Shown here piece after piece: positions 53,828 to 62,198 of a DNA stretch of 64,000 bases. Position 1 is the first letter of the stretch. Each line of letters opens with the position of its first letter. Origin of the DNA: UBA11606 sp965243715 (GTDB lineage Bacteria; Actinomycetota; Acidimicrobiia; Acidimicrobiales; Aldehydirespiratoraceae); the NCBI GenBank assembly GCA_965243715.1, contig CBDEVU010000017.1:620001-684000 (forward strand). The letters run 5' to 3'. Made by a program: the position numbers and the translations under genes. The notes beneath the pieces were generated by a model that ran no database searches, was not told where the DNA came from, and saw nothing but the letters and a program-made list of their open reading frames with translations.

Positions 53828-55045
53828 ATGAAGTGGCCTTCGCCCATCAGCGCAGAACCTCGTCGGGACGCTTACGACGTCATAATCGTCGGCGGTGCCG
53901 TGACAGGATCGTCGGTTGCCTGGTTTCTGTCCGCCAACCCCGACTTCGACGGTTCGGTTCTTGTAGTCGAGCGAGACATCTCCTATGAATACTCTTCGAC
54001 GGCACGGACCAATTCATGCATACGGCAGCAATTCAGCAACGAGTTGAACATCCGAATTAGCCAATTTGGAGCCGATTTTATACGCAACTTCAGGTCTTAT
54101 CTCGGTCACGATCCAGAGGTACCCGAAATCAGGGTGGAGCATTACGGCTACATGTACCTCGCTAACTCTGACAAATTCGCTACCCTCCTTCACCGCAATC
54201 AAGCACTCCAAGCATCTTTGGGCGCGGGAACCAAGATCATGGAACCAGCCGATATCGCGGCCGCATATCCGTTCTACAACCTCGATGATATTGTCTGCGG
54301 CAGCCATAACCTTGTTGATGAGGGCTACTTCGATGGCGGCACCCTTTTCAATTGGTTGCGAAAGAAGGCCCGGCAAAATGGTGTCGAGTACTGTCAGAAC
54401 GAAGTCATCGCCATCAACCGCACCGACACCCGCGTCACCAGTGTGCAACTGGCTTCCGGACGTATCCTCACCTGCGGCACTGTAGTGAATGCGGGTGGTC
54501 CCCGCGCCGTCGAGATCGCCCGGATGGCGGGTTTGGTCTTGCCGGTAGAACCCCGTCGCCGGTTCACGTTCATCTTCGACGCGGCAGAGTCAATCGATCA
54601 ACCCGTACCTCTGACCATTGACCCGTCGGGAGTCCACTTCCGTTCCGACGGCCGATACTACTCAGCTGGTTGTCCGCCCGATCACGATCCAGCGGTTGAC
54701 TACGACGACTTCCGCCTAGATGACAACGTGTGGGAGGAGAAAGTCTGGCCCGCCCTTGCTAACCGCGTTCCATCGTTCGAACGGATCAAAATAGTTAACA
54801 AGTGGGTCGGCCACTACGCCTACAACACAGTTGACCAGAACGCCATTATCGGTCCGCACCATAAAGTCTCTAACTTCATATTCGTAAACGGCTTCTCTGG
54901 TCACGGACTACAGCAATCCCCCGCTATGGGACGCGGCGTCAGTGAATACTTAACTTACGGCGAATTCCGCTCCATAGACCTCACTCCCCTCGGTTATCAC
55001 AGGATCGCGGCAGGCGAACCGTTTATCGAGACGGCCGTAATCTAG
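53828..55045 (+). CDS. FAD-dependent amino acid oxidoreductase (DadA/sarcosine oxidase-like)
   Basis: A 405-residue flavoprotein. DVIIVGGAVTGSSVAWFLS is the FAD loop, VLVVERD the ribose-binding acid, and the C-terminal IFVNGFSGHGLQQSPAMGRGVSEYL is the usual DAO-family ending. Relatives oxidise D-amino acids, glycine, sarcosine or dimethylglycine. No partner subunits or folate domain are present, so it is a single-chain oxidase or dehydrogenase. Base composition looks slightly less GC-rich than its neighbours. It is convergent with hutH, 11 bases apart. The substrate is not determined. Confidence 0.88.
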   Translation: MKWPSPISAEPRRDAYDVIIVGGAVTGSSVAWFLSANPDFDGSVLVVERDISYEYSSTARTNSCIRQQFSNELNIRISQFGADFIRNFRSYLGHDPEVPEIRVEHYGYMYLANSDKFATLLHRNQALQASLGAGTKIMEPADIAAAYPFYNLDDIVCGSHNLVDEGYFDGGTLFNWLRKKARQNGVEYCQNEVIAINRTDTRVTSVQLASGRILTCGTVVNAGGPRAVEIARMAGLVLPVEPRRRFTFIFDAAESIDQPVPLTIDPSGVHFRSDGRYYSAGCPPDHDPAVDYDDFRLDDNVWEEKVWPALANRVPSFERIKIVNKWVGHYAYNTVDQNAIIGPHHKVSNFIFVNGFSGHGLQQSPAMGRGVSEYLTYGEFRSIDLTPLGYHRIAAGEPFIETAVI

Positions 55046-55056
55046 AGGGTTGTCCC

Positions 55057-56583
55057 CTAGTTCAAGGTAATACCCGCGGCGGCGAGGGCTACGGCGGCAC
55101 TGTCATGGCGGAGAAGTTCTTCGGCCGCACCAAGATCAGGGGCAAGATAGCGATCAGGGCCGGGTCCGTCGACCGAGCGGCGTAGCACATCGAGCACAAT
55201 TCTGGTGGCCTTCCCCGGGACGAGAGGGGCCCGCAAGTCAATCGCTCGCGCGCCGCTCACGTACTCGACAGCAAGGATGCGACGAACATTGTTGATCACT
55301 TGGCGAAGTTTGCGCGCCGCCCCCCACGCCATCGACACGTGATCCTCCTGCATACCTGAGGTTGGTAGAGAGTCCACCGACGCGGGCACCGCGAGTCGCT
55401 TGTTTTCCGACGCCATCGCCGCCGCCGTGTAATGCCCGATCATCAGACCACTGTCAACGCCGACCTCCTCAGCCAGAAAGGGCGGCAGTCCATGGCTTCG
55501 TGTCTGGTCCAGCAGTCGATCTATTCGCCGTTCGGCAATGGCACCAATCTCGGCTAAAGCAATGGCGAGGAAGTCCGCGGCAAACCCCAAAGGAGCGCCG
55601 TGGAAATTCCCGCATGACTCGACCCGACCGTCAGCCAACACCATTGGATTATCGATAGCTGCCGCTAACTCCCGTTGGGCAACGCTGCGTACATGATCGA
55701 GGGTGTCACGGGCCGCGCCGTGAACCGACGGCGTGCAGCGAATTGAATAGGCATCTTGAATAAGCGTGTCGTTACTCTTGTGACTGGCCACGATGGGCGA
55801 ATCATGCAGCATCGTGCGCAGATTCGCGGCACTTACCGCTTGGCCGGGATGCGGTCGCAGTCGTTGGAGATCCTCAGCAAACGCCGAGTCTGTGGCGAGC
55901 AGTCCCTCAACTGTGAGAGCCGCGGCCATGTCGGCTTGGGCCACCAACCGTTGGGCGTCGTCGATCGCCAGGCACAACATGCCCAGGATCCCATCAGTTC
56001 CGTTAGTGACCGCTAGACCTTCCTTCTCGGCCAGCGTGATCGGATCGAGCCCGGCCGTGGCCAGAGCCTCAGCGGCGGACATCGTGGCGCCTCGGTATGT
56101 CACCTGACCCTCGCCCAGCAAAGCAAGGGCGGCGTGGGCCAGAGGGGCGAGATCGCCACTGGCTCCTAGGGAACCGTACTCGGGGACGATCGGCGTGATT
56201 CCAGCGTTCAGCATCGCCACCATTGCCTGGGCGACTAGGGGACGAGCGCCGCTGTGACCGAGCGCTAGAGTCCGGGCCCGCAAAAACACCATGGCCCGCA
56301 CCACTTCGCCCTCGACCGGATCGCCCATCCCCGCGGCATGGGAACGAACCAGCGCCGTCTGCAGTGCCAGGCGACGCTCGGGGGCAATGGACACCGTGGC
56401 CAGCGCACCGAAACCGGTTGAGATCCCATACTTGGGTTCTCCTTCGGCGAGTCGTTCGACAATCTCTCGGGCCGCCACCATCCGGGCGATGGCTTCCCTA
56501 GTGAGCGACACCTTGGCGCCGTCTCGTGCGACGGCCACAACATCGGCAATCGACACACCCGGTCCGTGAAGTTCGACGCTCAA
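55057..56583 (-). CDS. hutH: Histidine ammonia-lyase
   Basis: A 508-residue enzyme that removes ammonia from L-histidine to give urocanate, the first step of histidine degradation. The self-processed MIO cofactor comes from A141-S142-G143 in GSLGASGDLAPLAH, and the active-site Tyr lies in KYGISTGFGAL at residue 52. SAHKSNDTL-like and QEDHVSMAW (late catalytic Glu/His region) are conserved. The start is TTG at 56583 with AGGAGG five bases upstream, so the unusual start codon is well supported. It is divergent from hutU across 44 bases. Confidence 0.95.
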   Translation of the reverse strand: MSVELHGPGVSIADVVAVARDGAKVSLTREAIARMVAAREIVERLAEGEPKYGISTGFGALATVSIAPERRLALQTALVRSHAAGMGDPVEGEVVRAMVFLRARTLALGHSGARPLVAQAMVAMLNAGITPIVPEYGSLGASGDLAPLAHAALALLGEGQVTYRGATMSAAEALATAGLDPITLAEKEGLAVTNGTDGILGMLCLAIDDAQRLVAQADMAAALTVEGLLATDSAFAEDLQRLRPHPGQAVSAANLRTMLHDSPIVASHKSNDTLIQDAYSIRCTPSVHGAARDTLDHVRSVAQRELAAAIDNPMVLADGRVESCGNFHGAPLGFAADFLAIALAEIGAIAERRIDRLLDQTRSHGLPPFLAEEVGVDSGLMIGHYTAAAMASENKRLAVPASVDSLPTSGMQEDHVSMAWGAARKLRQVINNVRRILAVEYVSGARAIDLRAPLVPGKATRIVLDVLRRSVDGPGPDRYLAPDLGAAEELLRHDSAAVALAAAGITLN

Positions 56584-56615
56584 GACGCCTCCTGTCTCAT
56601 ATCTGGCGGACTGGT

Positions 56616-56621
56616 TATTGT
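56616..56621 (+). promoter_or_regulatory. -10 box TATTGT for hutU, leaderless
   Basis: TATTGT lies six bases before the hutU ATG within the 44-base gap between the divergent hutH and hutU genes; no ribosome binding site precedes hutU. The short gap must hold both promoters, so a single regulator could control both. Confidence 0.45.
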
Positions 56622-56627
56622 CACAGT

Positions 56628-58343
56628 ATGTCCTCGTTGATTGGCCCGCCCGAACCCTCCGTCTCGGCTCGCCGTGGATCAGACCTCATCTGTAAAGGCT
56701 GGCCCCAAGAGGCCGCCTACCGAATGCTGCAGAACAACCTCGATCCCGAAGTGGCCGAGAACCCCGACGAACTCGTGGTCTACGGCGGTACCGGTCGGGC
56801 TGCCCGGTCCTGGGCGGCTTACCGCGCCATGCTCCACACGCTGAGCACGCTCGAAGGCGACGAAACCATGCTCGTGCAATCGGGCAAACCAGTGGGGGTG
56901 ATGCGGACCCACGAGTGGGCCCCGCGGGTAATAATCGCCAACTCCAACCTCGTACCAGACTGGGCCAACTGGGATGAGTTCCGACGACTCGAACACCTTG
57001 GGCTCACCATGTACGGGCAGATGACCGCCGGTTCGTGGATCTACATCGGCACACAAGGCATCCTGCAGGGCACCTACGAGTGCTTTGCCGAGATCGCCCG
57101 CCAGCGCTTCGGCGGGACCCTTGCTGGAACGCTCACGATCACCGCTGGTGCGGGCGGCATGGGTGGCGCGCAACCCCTCGCCGTCACCATGAATAACGGC
57201 GCAGTCCTAGTGATCGACGTCGACCAGCACATGCTCGAGCGGCGCGTCGCCCACCGCTACCTCGATGAGATCGCCCCCGACTACGATGCCGCAATCCGGG
57301 CCGTCACCGACGCCAAGCAACACCGCCGGGCGCTCTCAGTCGGCTTGCTCGGTAACGCAGCAGACCTTCTCCCTCGCCTGTTGGCTGACGGCATCGACGC
57401 CGACATCGTCACCGACCAGACCAGCGCCCACGATCCGCTCAGCTATCTCCCCAACGACATCTCACCGAGTGCGGCGGCCGAGATGCGGGTCAACCAACCC
57501 GCCGAGTTTACCCGCCGGGCCCGAACCGCTATGGCAGCTCACTGCCAGGCCATGGTGGGCTTTATGGACGCAGGCGCAGAAGTCTTCGACTACGGGAACT
57601 CATTGCGGGCCGAAGCCCAACTCGGGGGATTCCAGCGAGCATTCGATTATCCCGGCTTCCTACCCGCCTACATCCGACCTCTGTTCTGTGAAGGCCTAGG
57701 ACCCTTTCGTTGGGTAGCGCTCTCGGGTGACCCGGCCGACATTGCCGCGACCGATCAGGCGGTGCTCGAAGAGTTCCCCGACAACGAAGGTCTCGCTCGT
57801 TGGATTCGCCTAGCGGGCCAGCGGGTCGCCTTTCAGGGCTTGCCCGCACGAATCTGTTGGCTGGGCTACGGCGAACGGCATCGTCTTGGCCTGCGCTTCA
57901 ACGAGATGGTGCGTTCCGGGGAGTTGAAGGCCCCCGTCGTCATCGGTCGCGACCATCTCGACTCGGGATCGGTTGCGTCACCGTACCGCGAGACCGAAGC
58001 CATGATCGACGGCTCCGACGCGATTGCCGACTGGCCCCTCCTGAACGGACTGGTCAACACCTGCTCGGGGGCGACCTGGGTGAGTATCCACCACGGCGGC
58101 GGCGTCGGGATCGGCCGCTCGATCCACGCCGGGCAGGTCAGCGTCGCCGACGGCACTGATCTCGCGGCTGAGAAGCTCGAACGGGTGCTCACCAACGATC
58201 CGGCGATGGGGGTGATTCGTCACGTGGATGCTGGTTACCGCCGGGCAATCGAAGTCGCCGAGGAGCGCTGCGTTACTATTCCGATGGCCCGCCAGCCCCG
58301 TGACGCAGCCACGGTAGCGTCGACAGAGGAGCTAGCCCCGTGA
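56628..58343 (+). CDS. hutU: Urocanate hydratase
   Basis: A 571-residue NAD-dependent enzyme that converts urocanate to imidazolonepropionate. C410 in LPARICWLGYGER matches the essential Cys410 of the Pseudomonas putida enzyme. The NAD-binding loop is TITAGAGGMGGAQPLAV, and GGTGRAARSW and TSAHDPLSYLP are conserved. The frame is open upstream to 56526 but overlaps hutH; ATG 56628 gives the standard length. Its stop overlaps the next start as GTGA. Confidence 0.96.
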   Translation: MSSLIGPPEPSVSARRGSDLICKGWPQEAAYRMLQNNLDPEVAENPDELVVYGGTGRAARSWAAYRAMLHTLSTLEGDETMLVQSGKPVGVMRTHEWAPRVIIANSNLVPDWANWDEFRRLEHLGLTMYGQMTAGSWIYIGTQGILQGTYECFAEIARQRFGGTLAGTLTITAGAGGMGGAQPLAVTMNNGAVLVIDVDQHMLERRVAHRYLDEIAPDYDAAIRAVTDAKQHRRALSVGLLGNAADLLPRLLADGIDADIVTDQTSAHDPLSYLPNDISPSAAAEMRVNQPAEFTRRARTAMAAHCQAMVGFMDAGAEVFDYGNSLRAEAQLGGFQRAFDYPGFLPAYIRPLFCEGLGPFRWVALSGDPADIAATDQAVLEEFPDNEGLARWIRLAGQRVAFQGLPARICWLGYGERHRLGLRFNEMVRSGELKAPVVIGRDHLDSGSVASPYRETEAMIDGSDAIADWPLLNGLVNTCSGATWVSIHHGGGVGIGRSIHAGQVSVADGTDLAAEKLERVLTNDPAMGVIRHVDAGYRRAIEVAEERCVTIPMARQPRDAATVASTEELAP

Positions 58344-58909
58344 CTGTTCGCCCCATCCTGCAGATCGGGAATCCGGCCCTGCGCGAAGTTGCGCCACCGA
58401 TCTCGCCCGACGAGATCACGAGCGAGCCGGTCGTGACCCTCATCGATGACCTCATCGAAACGATGCGCGACGCTAACGGTGCTGGCCTAGCCGCCCCGCA
58501 GATCGACGCCCGCTCACGCATAGTCGTGATGGAGGTCACCCACAATCCCCGCTACCCGTACAAGCCGCCGCTGCCGCTCACGGTGGCCATCAACCCGGTG
58601 ATCGAACTGCTCGACGACGAGATGGTCACTATCAACGAGGGTTGCCTGAGCGTCCCGCTGCGGGGCAACGTTTCGCGCCACGTCAACGTGCTGGTGCGCT
58701 ACTTCGACCGCCACGGAAACCCCCACGACGAGATCAAACGAGGACTCACCGCCGGTACCTGGCAGCACGAAGTCGACCATCTCGACGGCATTCTCATAAC
58801 AGACCGAGCCGACCCCGCATCGCTCAGCACCTGGGCGGAGTTCCAAGTTCACCATCGCGACGCTTTCATTGCCCGCATCACCGCCTTCGTCGATCGGGTC
58901 GGATCGTGA
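58340..58909 (+). CDS. Peptide deformylase-like protein in the hut operon (candidate N-formylglutamate deformylase)
   Basis: A 189-residue deformylase-fold metalloenzyme. All three catalytic motifs are intact: GAGLAAPQ (47-54), EGCLS with metal ligand C102, and QHEVDHLDG with H143, E144 and H147. Housekeeping peptide deformylase removes formyl from initiator Met. Here the GTG start overlaps the hutU stop (GTGA) and its own stop overlaps the hutF start, so the gene is locked inside the histidine operon. The HutF route makes N-formylglutamate, which needs deformylation, and no hutG is present. It is therefore plausible that this enzyme takes N-formylglutamate as substrate; that is inference. 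No formyltransferase, ribosomal or other translation gene is nearby. Confidence 0.9.
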   Translation: MTVRPILQIGNPALREVAPPISPDEITSEPVVTLIDDLIETMRDANGAGLAAPQIDARSRIVVMEVTHNPRYPYKPPLPLTVAINPVIELLDDEMVTINEGCLSVPLRGNVSRHVNVLVRYFDRHGNPHDEIKRGLTAGTWQHEVDHLDGILITDRADPASLSTWAEFQVHHRDAFIARITAFVDRVGS

Positions 58910-60249
58910 TCTCCTACCTTTGCGATCTCGCCGTGCTCCCACACGGGGTCGAGGCGAACGTAGAAATCACCATCGCCAACGGCCGCTTCTCCTCCGTGAA
59001 GACCGCCGCTGTCAAGGCCGACGGGGAGCATCTGGCCGGGATCACCATGCCCGGACTCGCGAACGCCCACAGTCATGCCTTTCATCGGGCGTTGCGCTCC
59101 CGAACCCAGGCCGACCGCGGCACCTTCTGGACGTGGCGCGACCTCATGTATCGCGCCGCGGCACGGCTCACGCCCGACAATTACCGTCGCCTCGCCACCG
59201 CCACGTTCGCCGAGATGGCCCTCGCGGGCATCAGCGTCGTAGGCGAGTTCCACTACGTTCACCATCAACTCAACTCCATCCGCTACGCCGATCCCAACGA
59301 GATGGGCCACGCCCTGCTCGATGCCGCGGCGGCCGCGGGCATCCGCATCACCTTGCTCGACACGCTCTACCTCCACGGCGGACTCAGCGCCGCGGGCTAC
59401 TCAGCTCCCGCGGGCGCCCAACTCCGCTACACCGACGGCACGGCCGACGCATGGGCGTCGCGCGTGAGCGAGCTGCGGGCGGGAGCCAATCACAAAGTTG
59501 GCGCGGCTATTCACTCCGTGCGAGCCGTTGATCCCGTAGCCATGGAAGTGGCTGCTCGGTGGACCGCCGCCCACCAAGCCCCCCTCCACGCTCACGTTTC
59601 GGAACAGCAAGCCGAAAACGACCAGTGCCGGGCCCACCACGGAATCACTCCCGTCGCCCTGCTAGCCAAGGTCGGCGCTCTCAGCGATCGGTTCAGCGCA
59701 GTCCACGCAACTCATCTCTCTTCCGCCGACATGGCCTTGCTAGCTAGCGCCAAGTCGTGCGTTTGCGTGTGTCCGACCACCGAACGCGACCTCGGCGATG
59801 GCATCGGTGAGACCTCCGCCTTGGCCACCGCAGGCGTAGGCCTGACCCTTGGCAGCGACTCGCACGCAGTTATCGACCACTTCGAAGAGGGCCGAGCAGT
59901 CGAACTCAACCAACGACTGCGCCTCGAGGAACGCGGCATCCACCACGCGGCCGAGATCCTCGACATGGCCACCAGCCGCGGCCACGCCAGCCTCGGCTGG
60001 CCCGACGCTGGGCGGATCGAAATCGGAGCAAGGGCTGACCTTACAACGATCAAACTGGACTCGGTGCGTTTGGCGGGTTCAACCAAAGCAACCGCGGCTG
60101 AAGCGGCCGTCTTCGCCGCGGGGGCCGCAGATGTCAGCCATGTGGTGGTTGACGGGCGGGTCATCGTTGCCGAAGGCCAGCACCAAACCATCGACACCGC
60201 GAGGGAACTCACCGCCGCTATCGCCGACCTACTGGATAATGATGACTAA
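58906..60249 (+). CDS. hutF: Formimidoylglutamate deiminase
   Basis: A 447-residue amidohydrolase converting N-formimidoyl-L-glutamate to N-formyl-L-glutamate and ammonia. The HutF pattern MPGLANAHSHAFHRALRSRTQ holds metal ligands H55 and H57, and GTFWTWRDLMY is specific for the family. HAHVSEQQAEN and the Asp in LTLGSDSHAVIDHFEE complete the site. Start GTG 58906 overlaps the deformylase-like stop; the in-frame ATG further upstream lies within that gene. Presence of HutF defines the five-step histidine route that ends in formate plus glutamate. Confidence 0.94.
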   Translation: MISYLCDLAVLPHGVEANVEITIANGRFSSVKTAAVKADGEHLAGITMPGLANAHSHAFHRALRSRTQADRGTFWTWRDLMYRAAARLTPDNYRRLATATFAEMALAGISVVGEFHYVHHQLNSIRYADPNEMGHALLDAAAAAGIRITLLDTLYLHGGLSAAGYSAPAGAQLRYTDGTADAWASRVSELRAGANHKVGAAIHSVRAVDPVAMEVAARWTAAHQAPLHAHVSEQQAENDQCRAHHGITPVALLAKVGALSDRFSAVHATHLSSADMALLASAKSCVCVCPTTERDLGDGIGETSALATAGVGLTLGSDSHAVIDHFEEGRAVELNQRLRLEERGIHHAAEILDMATSRGHASLGWPDAGRIEIGARADLTTIKLDSVRLAGSTKATAAEAAVFAAGAADVSHVVVDGRVIVAEGQHQTIDTARELTAAIADLLDNDD

Positions 60250-61417
60250 CCCCTCGTCCCTCGTCATCGACAACATCGGGTCGCTTATCACCAACGACCC
60301 CGCACTCGGACCGGGCCCGCTCGGCATAATCGAGAACGCCTCTGTGGTCATTCAGCACGACACGGTGGTAGCGGTAGGGCCCGCGGGCGCGCAAGCCGAC
60401 CACCGAATCGACGCGGCTGGCGCTTGCGTCCTTCCCGGTTTCGTTGATTCCCACACCCATCTCGTGTTCGCGGGCGATCGAGCGGCCGAGTTCACCGCCC
60501 GCATGGCAGGGCAACCCTACGACGGCGGTGGCATTCGGGTTACGACCGACGCAACCCGCAAAACCCCGACCGATGAACTCAACCGGTTGGTGCAGTTGCG
60601 GTTGAACGAAGCCCACCAAGCGGGGACCACCACCATTGAGATCAAATCCGGCTACGGCCTCAACGTCGAAGACGAAGCCCGATCGGTCAAGATTGCCCGC
60701 TCGTTCACCCCTGAGTCAACCTTCCTCGGGGCTCACCTGTTGCCGGTTGAGTTCGCGGGCCGTGCCGACGACTACATCCATCTCGTGTGCCACGAAATGC
60801 TCGAAAGGGCCGCACCCCACGCCCGTTGGATCGATGCCTTCTGTGAAGAAGGGGCCTTCGACGAGGACCAGTCGCGGGCTGTACTCGAGGCGGGGCGAGC
60901 CGCCGGTCTCGGGCTGCGGCTTCACGGCAACCAACTCGGTCCCGGCCCGGGCGTTCGCCTTGCGGTCGAATGCGGATGCGCGTCAGTCGATCACTGTACC
61001 CATCTCACCGCCGCCGACGTGGACGCACTCGCGGGCAGCGACACGGTTGCCACCTTCCTTCCCGCCGCGGATTTCTCCACTCGCCAGCCCTACCCCGATG
61101 CCCGTCGACTCCTCGACGCGGGGGCTACGGTCGCCTTGGCATCCAACTGCAATCCGGGTTCGAGTTACACCACGTCGATCTCATTTTGCCTCGCCATCGC
61201 GGTGCGCGAGATGAACATGACCATTGACGAGGCCATTCAAGCGGTCACCGTCGGCGGGGCCGCCGCCCTGCAACGAACCGACATTGGTCGCCTTGCGCCC
61301 GGCTCGGCAGGCCATGCCATCATTCTCGACGCCCCGTCGCACCATCATCTGGCGTACCGTCCCGGCGTTCCTCTCATTCGCCAGACGGTAGGACCTCTCG
61401 GGACCGTTTCTACCTAA
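60242..61417 (+). CDS. hutI: Imidazolonepropionase
   Basis: A 391-residue amidohydrolase that opens the ring of imidazolonepropionate to give formimidoylglutamate. The metal motif is DSHTHLVFAGDR (H71, H73); IEIKSGYGLN, LHGNQLGPG, DHCTHL and ALASNCNPGSS are the other conserved sites. Two adjacent ATGs at 60239 and 60242 both overlap the end of hutF; 60242 is reported. It is the last hut gene. In pathway order it works between HutU and HutF. The convergent TSUP gene overlaps its end by eight bases. Confidence 0.95.
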   Translation: MTNPSSLVIDNIGSLITNDPALGPGPLGIIENASVVIQHDTVVAVGPAGAQADHRIDAAGACVLPGFVDSHTHLVFAGDRAAEFTARMAGQPYDGGGIRVTTDATRKTPTDELNRLVQLRLNEAHQAGTTTIEIKSGYGLNVEDEARSVKIARSFTPESTFLGAHLLPVEFAGRADDYIHLVCHEMLERAAPHARWIDAFCEEGAFDEDQSRAVLEAGRAAGLGLRLHGNQLGPGPGVRLAVECGCASVDHCTHLTAADVDALAGSDTVATFLPAADFSTRQPYPDARRLLDAGATVALASNCNPGSSYTTSISFCLAIAVREMNMTIDEAIQAVTVGGAAALQRTDIGRLAPGSAGHAIILDAPSHHHLAYRPGVPLIRQTVGPLGTVST

Positions 61418-62150
61418 ACACGCCGAGCAGCTTTGCGGCGAGCAGAATCGAGGCGAGCACCATCACGACTCGAATCAGTTTCTCTCCCCCGCGCACCGCG
61501 GCTCGAGCCCCCAGCCAGCCCCCGATCGTGAATCCCGCCGCCAGGACGAAAGCCGGCAGCCAGACGATCCTGCCTTGCCAGATGAAGACGGGCAAGGCAA
61601 CGACAGTAACGGTAAAGATCACGATCACCTTGATGCTGTTGGCCACGACGAGATCAAATCCGGCCCGGGTCAAGGCGGCCAAGAGCACTAGGCCCACTCC
61701 CGCCTGCACCGCGCCGCCGTAGAGACCGATGCCGAAGAACACCACGACGGAGACGGGTCGACTCCAGGTCGCCGAATCGGTGCGGAAGTGAGGCGGGCGG
61801 ATCGACAAGATGATCAACGGGATCATCAAAAGTCCAAACACTGTCTCGAAAGTCTCGTCGGTCAGCCGACTGATCGCTAGTGAACCTATGAGCGAGCCCG
61901 CAACAACAGGTAGAAGAATTGGCAGGGCCGGAGTAAGCCCGTTGACCCCTAAGCGACGAAACGACGTAGCCGCGGCCGCGTTAGAGGTAAGGACGCCGAT
62001 ACGGTTCGATCCGTTGGCGCTGTTACCGGGAACCCCGGCCAGCACAAGCAGGGGAACGGTCATGCTCGAACCGCCACCGGCCACAGCATTTATGGCGCCC
62101 GCGAAGGTACCGCCGACCACCAAAAGGGCTGCCTCCCACCACTCCATCAT
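61410..62150 (-). CDS. TSUP-family membrane permease (TauE/SafE)
   Basis: A 246-residue membrane protein with about eight helices. The paired TSUP repeats appear as GGTFAGAINAVAGGGSSMTVPLLVLAGVPGNSANGSNRIGVL and GIGLYGGAVQAGVGLVLLAALTRAGFDLVVANSIKV. Family members export sulfite, sulfoacetate or other organic anions, or import some. There is no sulfur gene beside it, so the substrate is open. It stands divergent from the amidase gene (48 bases between starts). Confidence 0.88.
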   Translation of the reverse strand: MMEWWEAALLVVGGTFAGAINAVAGGGSSMTVPLLVLAGVPGNSANGSNRIGVLTSNAAAATSFRRLGVNGLTPALPILLPVVAGSLIGSLAISRLTDETFETVFGLLMIPLIILSIRPPHFRTDSATWSRPVSVVVFFGIGLYGGAVQAGVGLVLLAALTRAGFDLVVANSIKVIVIFTVTVVALPVFIWQGRIVWLPAFVLAAGFTIGGWLGARAAVRGGEKLIRVVMVLASILLAAKLLGVFR

Positions 62151-62198
62151 CGCACTCTAGGTGTCGCGACCACGAAGGGGCATGGTTAGGGTCGGAGC

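Noticed and set aside
58642..60249. A longer HutF starting inside the deformylase-like gene
   Set aside because: The extra 88 codons are out-of-frame deformylase sequence; GTG 58906 fits the family and the overlap style of the operon.
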